The notes below the pieces were generated by a model. That model worked only from the letters and a program-made list of their open reading frames with translations, was not told the origin of the DNA and did no database searches. From contig CAMJQJ010000012.1 of NCBI GenBank assembly GCA_946408025.1, positions 1 through 33,836 of the forward strand: a stretch of DNA of 33,836 nucleotides. Reading direction: 5' to 3'. The position numbers were made by a program, and so were the translations under genes. Origin of the DNA: an uncultured Faecalitalea sp. GTDB taxonomy: Bacteria > Bacillota_I > Bacilli_A > Erysipelotrichales > Erysipelotrichaceae. Positions 17,813 to 25,224 of this stretch are shown here, one piece after another. The first letter of the stretch is position 1, and each line of letters starts with the position of its first letter.

Positions 17813-19152
17813 TGCCATCGCCATCCTTTCGCATATTTATTCTTTATGATTCCTTTATCAATTTTTCCAAAGCCAAGTGGATGTCCATTTACACAGATCA
17901 AGACCCAGCCTTTTGTCTTTGTATCTAGATCTTTGATATCGATCGTTTCACCTTTTAAATATTTGATAACTCTTGCATCTTCAACGGATAAGTCGACTAT
18001 ATTTTTAAATTGTTCTTTTTTTAAGGCCAGTGCCAAAGCTTGGCTTGGTTCGAAATGGTTCCTTTTTAATTCTCCACAAATCAGACCAGAGCGTAGTAAA
18101 CGCCATTTTTTCTGTTCTGGTAATTGTAATGGGCTCCAGATGATCTTATCGGCTTTGTTGGTAAAAGTTCCTTGAGAAAAATCAAACGGGCAGAGATTTA
18201 AAAATTCTTTAAATGACTCAGGTAAAGTTGTTTTTTTATTTTGGTATCTTTTTTGAGGTATATCTCCATCTTTTTGTAGTAGAGCTACAAAATGTCCTTC
18301 ACCATGAATCTTATGAGGATAAAGTCGAACACATTCTTCCATATTTATACCACTAGAAAATCCTGAACATTTAGGGATTGGAACAAGATGTAAGTCTGGA
18401 TGTCTATCTAAAGCATCTTGAATGACTTCTTCGTTTTCCTTTACAGAGAACGTGCATGTGGAATAAACGATCATTCCTCCGGGCCTCAACATATCAATTG
18501 CAGAAGAAAGAATTTCTTTTTGGATAGGGGGATAATAAGTATCATCTCTTTTGATCCAACTATTGATTAAATGAGGTTCTTTTCGAAACATACCTTCTCC
18601 ACTGCATGGAGCATCAACCAGAATTTTATCAAAAGTTTGAGGAAATCTTTTTGAAAGATCTATAAGATCTTCGCTACATACCCATGTATTATATGCACCA
18701 GAAAGTTCCAGGTTTTTGATCAAGCCTTGACAGCGAGAAGTGCTGATATCATTGGATAATAATAGACCTGTGTTATGAAGCTTGGCTGCAAGTTCTGTGC
18801 TTTTTCCTCCAGGTGCTGCGCATGTATCAAGTACAAATTCATTTTCTTTTATTGGTAAAACTTGCGCCGGCAGCATGGCAGAAGGTTCTTGAAGGTAATA
18901 AAGACCAGCGTAGTAGTATGGATGTTTAGCAGGTTTTTGATCTCCTTCATAATAAAATCCATTATCTGTCCATGGAATAGGTGTTAAATCAAAAGGAGAT
19001 ATTTTAAGAAAGTCTTGTACACTAATCTTGTTTGTATTTACACGAAGTCCATAATATCGTTCGTGTTCAAAACTTTGAATATATGCTTCAAATTCATCTT
19101 TAAGCAGTTCTTTCATTTGTTGGATAAAATTTTCAGGTAATTGAGTAGCCAT
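17809..19152 (-). CDS. rsmF: rRNA cytosine-C5 methyltransferase (RsmF/NOL1/NOP2/sun family)
   Basis: A 447-residue S-adenosylmethionine-dependent m5C methyltransferase for 16S rRNA. SAM-binding DTCAAPGGKSTELA, the first catalytic Cys in VDAPCSGEGMFRK and the second in YSTCTFSVKENEEV are all present. The C-terminal ~150 residues fit the RsmF-type RNA-binding extension. A longer reading from 19212 exists, but AAAGGAG precedes MATQLPENF at 19152. The start codon of the pseudouridine synthase overlaps its stop, so two rRNA modification enzymes are coupled in one operon. Confidence 0.92.
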   Translation of the reverse strand: MATQLPENFIQQMKELLKDEFEAYIQSFEHERYYGLRVNTNKISVQDFLKISPFDLTPIPWTDNGFYYEGDQKPAKHPYYYAGLYYLQEPSAMLPAQVLPIKENEFVLDTCAAPGGKSTELAAKLHNTGLLLSNDISTSRCQGLIKNLELSGAYNTWVCSEDLIDLSKRFPQTFDKILVDAPCSGEGMFRKEPHLINSWIKRDDTYYPPIQKEILSSAIDMLRPGGMIVYSTCTFSVKENEEVIQDALDRHPDLHLVPIPKCSGFSSGINMEECVRLYPHKIHGEGHFVALLQKDGDIPQKRYQNKKTTLPESFKEFLNLCPFDFSQGTFTNKADKIIWSPLQLPEQKKWRLLRSGLICGELKRNHFEPSQALALALKKEQFKNIVDLSVEDARVIKYLKGETIDIKDLDTKTKGWVLICVNGHPLGFGKIDKGIIKNKYAKGWRWQ

Positions 19153-19177
19153 ATTAATTCTCCTTTTTGTGCACCTC

Positions 19178-19186
19178 ATTATAGCA
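19178..19186 (-). promoter_or_regulatory. Extended -10 promoter of rsmF operon
   Basis: On the minus strand, TGC-TATAAT, about 25 bases upstream of the rsmF start, with AAAGGAG between. Confidence 0.7.
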
Positions 19187-19769
19187 TAGAATGATGGTAT
19201 TGTTGATTTCATCGGCAGAATAAAAAGAACCTATATATAATTTTACTTTTCTAATTCGGCATAGATGTAATGTTGTTATTTTGTAAGAATTATTTGAGAC
19301 GATTTATAGATGCACATGAGAAAGTATGTATCCTGATAAGAAGGTCTGCTAAAAGTGTAAGTTTATATTGAAGTATGTTTTCAGCTGCCAACGAAAGAAG
19401 CATTTCAGAATAATTTTGTTAATATTTGAATTTTTCTATATAACTCATACATTTTTGCAAGATATACTAAATCAATTAAATATGGATTTACTAAATGATA
19501 TATACATAAATCAAAATTGATTGACCACAATCAACGCTTTAAAGTATTAATTAGATTTTTGTATTCAACCTAATTAAATACCTACTTATTGTGGTTTGAG
19601 TAAGGAAGTAAATAAAAATGAAGAGCTTTAACAAACCTTCTTTTTACATTCTAATTCGCGGTTTGTTTATCTATCACATCGAGAATGGATAAATGCCAAA
19701 AAAGATTGAATATTTTTATAATAATAGTTCTTTGAATTTATACCTCTTTTAAAAGAATGATGATATTAG
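19187..19769. other. Long non-coding gap, no gene recognised
   Basis: About 580 AT-rich bases without a convincing gene on either strand. It contains short inverted repeats: TTGATTG/CAATCAA (19517-19534, loop ACCA) and AACAAACC/GGTTTGTT (19630-19667, 22-base loop). The 10-base direct repeat TTCTAATTCG occurs at 19249 and 19649, about 400 bases apart. A 42-codon minus-strand reading near 19300-19404 has no ribosome binding site and no recognisable product. The gap may be a decayed gene or a lost element, but no family can be named. Confidence 0.5.
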
Positions 19770-19775
19770 TATAAT
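19770..19775 (+). promoter_or_regulatory. -10 box giving a leaderless mate transcript
   Basis: A consensus TATAAT ending 7 bases before the MATE start codon, so transcription would begin at or within a base of the ATG. A 12-base palindrome TCTTTTAAAAGA (19745-19756) lies at the -35 position and may be an operator. No Shine-Dalgarno sequence is present. Confidence 0.55.
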
Positions 19776-19782
19776 TTTTATT

Positions 19783-21126
19783 ATGAATGAGAATTTAATT
19801 AAAGGGTCAGTAACAAAATCATTATTACTATTTGCATTGCCTATGATTTTAGGAAATATGCTACAACAGCTATACAATGTGGCAGATACTTTTATAGTTG
19901 GGCAATTTATAGGTGCGAATGCATTGGCTGCGGTAGGCTCTTCTTTCACTTTGATGACATTTTTAAATTCAATTATTTTAGGTCTATGTATGGGAAGTGG
20001 AGTCCTTTTCTCCATGTTATACGGGGCTAAAAATATAGGTAAGATGAAAAATGCTTTTTTTATATCTTTTGTAGGTATAGGATTATTGTCTGTTGTTTTA
20101 GAGGTGGGCTGCTTACTGTTGATTGATCCAATTTTGTCTTTTTTACAGATTCCTCTTGAAATATGGGACGACACGCATAATTATTTATTCTATATATTTT
20201 TAGGAATCTTATTTACTTTTTTGTACAATTATTTTGCTACTCTTTTAAGATCTTTAGGAGATTCGAGAACTCCGTTATTATTTTTAGGTGTTTGCGCAAT
20301 TGGGAATATTGTGTTAGATATCTATTTTATTGTTAGTTTACATATGGGCGTTGTAGGAGCGGCTATCGCAACAACGATTTCACAAGCTCTAAGTGCAGTA
20401 GGACTTTTTGTGTATGTGTTCTTCCGACAGAGAGATTTACTTCCACAAAAAGAATATTGGTATTTTGATAAAAGTGTTTTTCAAAAAATCAAAGATTATT
20501 CTTTATTGACATGTGTGCAACAATCAGTGATGAATTTTGGAATTCTTTTAATACAAGGATTGGTTAATAGTTTTGGATTAGTAACTATGTCGGCTTTTGC
20601 GGCTGCAGTAAAGATAGATTCATTTGCTTATATGCCAGTGCAGGATTTTGGCAACGCCTATTCTACTTTTGTTGCGCAAAATAAAGGTGCAGGATTGGAA
20701 AAACGTATACAAAAAGGAACAAAATCCGCTGTTATGGTAGCTGCTTTATTTTGTCTTTTGATTTCAGGTGTTGTTTTTAACTTTGCGGATACGCTAATGT
20801 TGATATTCATTAAACCAGAACAAACAGACATCATCTTAAAAGGGGCGGAGTATCTTCGTATTGAAGGAGCTTGCTACCTAGGAATTGGACTTTTATTTTT
20901 ACTATATGGGTATTATAGAGGAGTTGGGAAGCCTGGCATATCGGTAGTATTAACGATAGTATCTCTTGGAACCAGAGTCTTATTATCTTATATGTTTGCA
21001 CCAACTTTAGGTGAGCATATGATTTGGTGGTCTATTCCAATTGGCTGGTTTTTAGCGGATACGATAGGAGTGATTCAGGGAATCCGAAGCGAACATTGGT
21101 TTTCTAGAAAGGAGAGCATAGAATGA
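19783..21126 (+). CDS. MATE family efflux transporter (first copy)
   Basis: A 447-residue multidrug and toxin extrusion pump of the DinF/NorM-like superfamily, with about 12 membrane segments exporting drugs or metabolites by cation antiport. MNENLIKGSVTKSLLLFALP and the LQQLYNVADTFIVGQFIG stretch are the typical family start. A homologous second half begins near residue 235, where DYSLLTCVQQSVMNFGILLI mirrors TM1. The start is fixed by similarity, as no Shine-Dalgarno lies upstream and no in-frame ATG precedes it. The stop overlaps the MerR gene by ATGA, so pump and regulator are translated together. Confidence 0.93.
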   Translation: MNENLIKGSVTKSLLLFALPMILGNMLQQLYNVADTFIVGQFIGANALAAVGSSFTLMTFLNSIILGLCMGSGVLFSMLYGAKNIGKMKNAFFISFVGIGLLSVVLEVGCLLLIDPILSFLQIPLEIWDDTHNYLFYIFLGILFTFLYNYFATLLRSLGDSRTPLLFLGVCAIGNIVLDIYFIVSLHMGVVGAAIATTISQALSAVGLFVYVFFRQRDLLPQKEYWYFDKSVFQKIKDYSLLTCVQQSVMNFGILLIQGLVNSFGLVTMSAFAAAVKIDSFAYMPVQDFGNAYSTFVAQNKGAGLEKRIQKGTKSAVMVAALFCLLISGVVFNFADTLMLIFIKPEQTDIILKGAEYLRIEGACYLGIGLLFLLYGYYRGVGKPGISVVLTIVSLGTRVLLSYMFAPTLGEHMIWWSIPIGWFLADTIGVIQGIRSEHWFSRKESIE

Positions 21127-21923
21127 AAAAGTATTCAACGATTAGTGAAATCAGTAAGCTTTTAGGTCTAAGCACCGACACAATTCGATTTTACGAAAAA
21201 AAAGGACTTGTTCATCCTCATGTGAATCCTGAAAACAATTATCGTATGTATACATTGATGAATGTCTTAGAGCTATTGGATGTTATTTATTATCGTCATT
21301 TGGATTTTCCGCTTTCAGATATTTATGAACTTTCAAAGACATTAGAGCCGTCTTATACAATTGAATTGATTGAGAAAAAGGAAGAAGAAACAAAGCGAAA
21401 GATTTATTATGAACAACAGCTATTAAAAAAGATTTCACACATTAAATCAATGTTTCATATGATTGAACGACATGAAAATGAATGTTCCGTTCAAGATTTT
21501 AAAGAATCAATTGTTTTGTTTGAAGGGGAAGATAAGGAGGATTTCTTTATCCATGATATTCAATATATGAGTCAAGATCAGTTCGTTCTTTGTGCTTTTT
21601 ATACGCATTATGAGCTAAAAGAAGATCAGATGAATTTAAGGAGAACCTTTGTTAGTATCGAAACACAGCTTCTTCGAAAGATGAAGATGAAAGAAGAGTT
21701 GAAAAATTCAACAAAGATCAATAAACAGAAATGTGTTTATCGAGCTGTGCGAATGAAAGATGGAAAGGTTAGTCAAGAAGATATTGAACCGATGAAGGCA
21801 TATGCCAAAGAAAATGGCCTTGAATTAAAAAATCATTGTTTTGTTCGTGAAATACCGGTAACGTTCTATACAGATTATGAACACTATTATGCCGAAATAT
21901 TTTTGCCGATAAAAAACGGTTGA
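21123..21923 (+). CDS. MerR-family regulator with GyrI-like effector domain
   Basis: A 266-residue transcription activator of the BmrR type. The N-terminal winged helix-turn-helix (ISEISKLLGLSTDTIRFYEKKGLV, about residues 6-29) is the MerR signature. A coiled-coil dimer helix spans about 80-115. The C-terminal ~150 residues resemble the GyrI-like ligand-binding domain that senses bulky drugs. It is coupled by ATGA to the first MATE gene. Its own stop codon (21921-21923) lies inside the -35 box of a promoter with a 19-base spacer before the second MATE gene. The effector is unknown, but hydrophobic cationic drugs would fit the fold. Confidence 0.92.
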   Translation: MKKYSTISEISKLLGLSTDTIRFYEKKGLVHPHVNPENNYRMYTLMNVLELLDVIYYRHLDFPLSDIYELSKTLEPSYTIELIEKKEEETKRKIYYEQQLLKKISHIKSMFHMIERHENECSVQDFKESIVLFEGEDKEDFFIHDIQYMSQDQFVLCAFYTHYELKEDQMNLRRTFVSIETQLLRKMKMKEELKNSTKINKQKCVYRAVRMKDGKVSQEDIEPMKAYAKENGLELKNHCFVREIPVTFYTDYEHYYAEIFLPIKNG

Positions 21924-21950
21924 CCTTGGAGCAGCTCCAATGTTTATACT
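21920..21950 (+). promoter_or_regulatory. MerR-type promoter/operator of second MATE gene
   Basis: TTGACC (21920-21925), a 19-base spacer and TATACT (21945-21950). The spacer begins with a perfect palindrome, TTGGAGC-A-GCTCCAA (21926-21940). A lengthened 19-base spacer filled by a dyad is the hallmark of MerR-activated promoters, where the regulator untwists the DNA. It lies directly at the end of the MerR gene and 21 bases before the start of the next MATE gene. Confidence 0.88.
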
Positions 21951-21971
21951 CTTGATTTGGGAGGGATGATC

Positions 21972-23303
21972 ATGGAGCGTAAATATTTAAATTCAAAATT
22001 TTGGAAGTATATTTTACCATCTATGTTCACCATGTTACTGAGTGGTTTTTATTCAATCGTAGATGGTCTTTTTGTTGGAAATTCGGTAGGAAATGATGCT
22101 TTAGCAGCTATCAATCTAGTTTATCCAATCCAAGTGATTTTAAATGCATCTGCAATTGGAATTGGAATAGGCGGTGCTGTAGCCTTATCTTATTATTCAG
22201 GTAAGAATGAAAATAAGAAAGCAGATCAGTCTTTAGGTTCAACGATTACGCTTTTGATCGTTACTGGGGTTGTTTTATCTATTGTTTTATTTTTTGCGAC
22301 ACCAACATTATTAGAATTGTTAGGTGCTTCAGATACGATTTATGAATATGCCTATGATTATATATTTGTAATTCTTTGCGGAGGCCTTTTACCTGTCTTA
22401 GGAAATGGATTAAGTCCTTTGATTCGTAATTATGGAAAAACCATAGTCGCAACGATTTGTATGAGTAGTGGCTTGATTACCAATATTATCTTAGATTATG
22501 TTTTTGTCTTTTTTATGGGAATGGGGTTAGCTGGAGCTGCTATGGCAACAATTATTGCACAGGGCGTTGTTGCTTTTAGCTGTTTAGTGTTCTTGTTTTC
22601 ATCAAAGTTAAAAGAACTATCCTTTAGCTGTTATATACCTTCCACCTCTTTGATTAAAAGAATCATAACTGTGGGTATTTCACCTTTTGGACAAACCATG
22701 ATTCCATGTATCATGATTGTTTTAACGAATTGGACATGCATTATATATGGAGGAAATGATGCATTAACAATATATTCAGTGATTTCTTATGTACTGTCTA
22801 GTGCCCAATTATTGTTACAGGGGATTGGAGATGGTGTGCAACCACTGTTAAGTTATTATCACGGAAAAGGAAATAAAGATGTCATCCATTATTTATATAA
22901 GAAAGCATTCTTTGTTTCTATAGGTGTTTCATTTGTCTTATTTATGAGTATTTATTTATTTAATGAACCTTTAACAGGATTATTTGGCGTTTCTAACGAG
23001 CTTTATACTGATACAAAATTAGCTCTGATCATTACGTCTCTTTCTTTTCCTTTTATCGGAATCAGTCGTCTTACTTCGGCTGTCTTCTATGCATCAGGAA
23101 GATCTAAGAATTCAACTTTTTTGATTTATATTGAACCTTGTTTGTTATTACCCATCTTCTTGATTGTCTTCTCATCATTGTTCCAATTAACAGGGGTATG
23201 GTGTGCTTATCCAGCAACACAAGTCATATTGTCTATAGTTGCCTTGGTTTTGCAGAGTCCGAATTTAGTTGCAAACAAAGATATGGTAGGAGTATCTATT
23301 TAA
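21972..23303 (+). CDS. MATE family efflux transporter (second copy)
   Basis: A 443-residue MATE pump with about 12 membrane segments. SKFWKYILPSMFTMLLSGFYSIVDGLFVGNSVGNDALAA is the family's first-helix region, and the repeat half starts near LIKRIITVGISPFGQTMIPC. It differs clearly from the first pump, so this is not a recent duplication. ATG 21972 is six bases after GGAGGG; an in-frame TTG at 21957 and ATG at 21966 are too close to that site. Expression is predicted to be induced by the MerR protein upstream. Confidence 0.93.
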   Translation: MERKYLNSKFWKYILPSMFTMLLSGFYSIVDGLFVGNSVGNDALAAINLVYPIQVILNASAIGIGIGGAVALSYYSGKNENKKADQSLGSTITLLIVTGVVLSIVLFFATPTLLELLGASDTIYEYAYDYIFVILCGGLLPVLGNGLSPLIRNYGKTIVATICMSSGLITNIILDYVFVFFMGMGLAGAAMATIIAQGVVAFSCLVFLFSSKLKELSFSCYIPSTSLIKRIITVGISPFGQTMIPCIMIVLTNWTCIIYGGNDALTIYSVISYVLSSAQLLLQGIGDGVQPLLSYYHGKGNKDVIHYLYKKAFFVSIGVSFVLFMSIYLFNEPLTGLFGVSNELYTDTKLALIITSLSFPFIGISRLTSAVFYASGRSKNSTFLIYIEPCLLLPIFLIVFSSLFQLTGVWCAYPATQVILSIVALVLQSPNLVANKDMVGVSI

Positions 23304-23343
23304 TGTATATTATGATATTATCTTTTCTAAAGAGGTGATAATA

Positions 23344-23850
23344 ATGAAGATTGCCGTAGTGTACTCAAGTATAACAGGAAATACAGAGAGTCTTGCGAAA
23401 ACAATTAAAGGAGTGATTTCAAAAGATGAGCTTGTATATTTTGGAAGTCCTCAGGAAAATATAGAAGCAGATCTTTATTTTATAGGATCATGGACTGATA
23501 AGGGATGTTGCAGTGAAGAAATGAAAAGCTTTGTATCAACACTAAAAAATAAAAAGATCGCATATTTCCAGACGGCAGGTTTTGGTGAATCAGAGGTTTA
23601 CTTTAAGCGCTTATTTGACAATGTGATGAAGTTGTTTGATTCATCAAATGAAATCGTAGGTTCCTATTTCTGTCAGGGAAAGATGCCACAGTCTGTAAAA
23701 GATCGCTATCTTATGATGTTAGAAAAAAATCCAGAGGATGAAAGAATTATTGCTAGTTTAGAAAATTTCGAAAAGGCGAAGACACATCCTGATCAGGAGG
23801 ATTTAAATCGTCTTAGTAGCTGGGTTCTTACAATTTTAAAAAACGTTTAG
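23344..23850 (+). CDS. Flavodoxin-family protein, BilS-like
   Basis: A 168-residue FMN-binding flavodoxin-fold protein for electron transfer. The phosphate loop is YSSITGNTESLA (residues 8-19). IGSWTDKGCCSEEM, FQTAGFGESEVYFK, YFCQGKMPQSVKDRY and the ending KTHPDQEDL match what I recall of BilS, the flavodoxin-like partner encoded with bilirubin reductase BilR in gut Firmicutes. No BilR-like (old yellow enzyme) gene lies in this window. AGAGGTGAT sets the start at 23344, with a shadow GTG at 23335. It sits 40 bases after the second MATE gene. The BilS link is by resemblance only. Confidence 0.8.
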   Translation: MKIAVVYSSITGNTESLAKTIKGVISKDELVYFGSPQENIEADLYFIGSWTDKGCCSEEMKSFVSTLKNKKIAYFQTAGFGESEVYFKRLFDNVMKLFDSSNEIVGSYFCQGKMPQSVKDRYLMMLEKNPEDERIIASLENFEKAKTHPDQEDLNRLSSWVLTILKNV

Positions 23851-23876
23851 GCTTGCTAAAAACAGGCCTTTTTTTA
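23849..23876 (+). terminator. Terminator of flavodoxin gene
   Basis: 7-bp stem AGGCTTG/CAGGCCT (one G-U pair) with a 7-base loop, followed by seven T. It overlaps the stop codon. Confidence 0.88.
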
Positions 23877-23926
23877 TTGACAAAGAAGTCTAAAAGTTTA
23901 TAATGTGAACTGTTCACTAAATGAAC
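23877..23926 (+). promoter_or_regulatory. Consensus promoter with palindromic operator
   Basis: TTGACA (23877-23882), a 16-base spacer and TATAAT (23899-23904): both boxes match the consensus exactly. Immediately after the -10 lies a perfect palindrome, GTGAAC-T-GTTCAC (23905-23917), covering the predicted transcription start. A further half-site TGAAC follows at 23922-23926. Such placement implies repression, for example by a TetR-type protein not encoded here. Confidence 0.85.
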
Positions 23927-23943
23927 TTATAGGAGGCGTGAAG

Positions 23944-25224
23944 ATGAATAAAATAAATTCAATTTATTGTCGTATATTTCAGACTTGTTTTAAAATCGCC
24001 ATTCCTGTTTTGCCGTATCGCAAACCAGAAACGATTTCATCTATAGATAATTTACCTGCTGTTTTAAAAAAAGAACAATGCTCAAGAATCTTATTGGTTA
24101 CGGATTCAGGAATTGTTAGAGTCGGCCTTCATTTGCCTGTGATTGAGATTTTAACAAATGAAGGATATCAAGTTAGCGTTTTTGATAAGACATCTGTGAA
24201 TCCTACAGTTGAAAATGTAGAAGAAGCATCAAGACTTTATCATGAAAATGGTTGTCAAGGTATCATTGCTTTAGGTGGTGGTTCCAGCATGGATTGCGCT
24301 AAAGGTGTAGGTATTCGTGTTGTTAGGAAACGTACGCCTCTATCTAGGATGAAAGGTGTTTTAAAAGTGTTGCACAAATTACCTGTTTTGATTGCAATTC
24401 CAACAACGGCTGGAACAGGAAGTGAATGCACACTTGCAGCTGTGATCAGTGATCCAGAAAATAAGACAAAATACGCTATCGAAGATTTTTGTCTGATTCC
24501 TAAATACGCTTTGTTAGATGCAAGGATGACCGTATCTTTGCCGCCATTTTTAACAGCTACAACAGGTATGGATGCTTTGACTCATGCCATTGAAGCTTAT
24601 ATTGGAAGATCAACGACAAAGGATACAAGAGAAGCGAGCCTTCAAGCAATTTCTTTGATTTATGAAAATTTGTTTGAGGCCTATCATCATGGTGATGATT
24701 TAAAAGCGCGTGAAAATATGGCTCATGCAGCGTATCTTGCAGGGTGGGCTTTCTCAAAATCGTATGTAGGTTATGTCCATGCTTTAGCGCATGCACTTGG
24801 AGGACGTTATGGTGTTGCACATGGTTATGCCAATGCGATCCTTTTGCCTGTTGTCTTAAGAGGTTATGGAACCAAAGTATATCCAGCTTTAAAAGATTGT
24901 GCTATAGCGGCTGGGTTGGCCGATGAAACAACCGATGAGAGAATTGCGGCTATTCGTATGATTGAATCTATTGAAGAGATGAATAATGTCTTTGATATTG
25001 GTTCAACAATTGAAGAAATTAAGGTTGAAGATATTCCAGAATTATGCCATCATGCTTCCAAAGAAGCAAACCCTCTATATCCAGTACCTGTACTTTTTGA
25101 TGAAAAAGAACTGGAGAGGTTTTATTTAGACATTATTAAGAAGGAGAGCGTAGTATGGAGTCCAGTCAAATCCAAGAAATCATTCAAAGCCAAAGAAACT
25201 ACTTTAATGCCGGAAAGACCTTAA
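23944..25224 (+). CDS. Iron-containing alcohol dehydrogenase
   Basis: A 426-residue NAD(P)-dependent Fe-ADH-family enzyme reducing aldehydes or oxidising alcohols. IIALGGGSSMDCAKG is the nucleotide-binding GGGS motif and PTTAGTGSE the second glycine loop. Iron ligands are the Asp of YALLDARMT, the His of GMDALTHAIEAY, and the two His in VHALAHALGGRYGVAHGYAN. AGGAGG at 23931-23936 sets ATG 23944. The family normally ends near FYLDIIKK; here about 25 extra residues (rich in Lys and Ser) run on in a frame overlapping the next gene by 70 bases. It is paired with an aldehyde dehydrogenase, so it probably handles an alcohol-aldehyde-acid pathway. Confidence 0.93.
   Translation: MNKINSIYCRIFQTCFKIAIPVLPYRKPETISSIDNLPAVLKKEQCSRILLVTDSGIVRVGLHLPVIEILTNEGYQVSVFDKTSVNPTVENVEEASRLYHENGCQGIIALGGGSSMDCAKGVGIRVVRKRTPLSRMKGVLKVLHKLPVLIAIPTTAGTGSECTLAAVISDPENKTKYAIEDFCLIPKYALLDARMTVSLPPFLTATTGMDALTHAIEAYIGRSTTKDTREASLQAISLIYENLFEAYHHGDDLKARENMAHAAYLAGWAFSKSYVGYVHALAHALGGRYGVAHGYANAILLPVVLRGYGTKVYPALKDCAIAAGLADETTDERIAAIRMIESIEEMNNVFDIGSTIEEIKVEDIPELCHHASKEANPLYPVPVLFDEKELERFYLDIIKKESVVWSPVKSKKSFKAKETTLMPERP

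Noticed and set aside
19300..19415. Minus-strand reading of about 42 codons in the long gap
   Set aside because: No ribosome binding site, no neighbouring fragments of the same gene, and no recognisable family; likely chance in AT-rich DNA.
19783..23303. Two MATE genes as a recent tandem duplication
   Set aside because: The proteins differ along most of their length and begin differently; they are separate family members.
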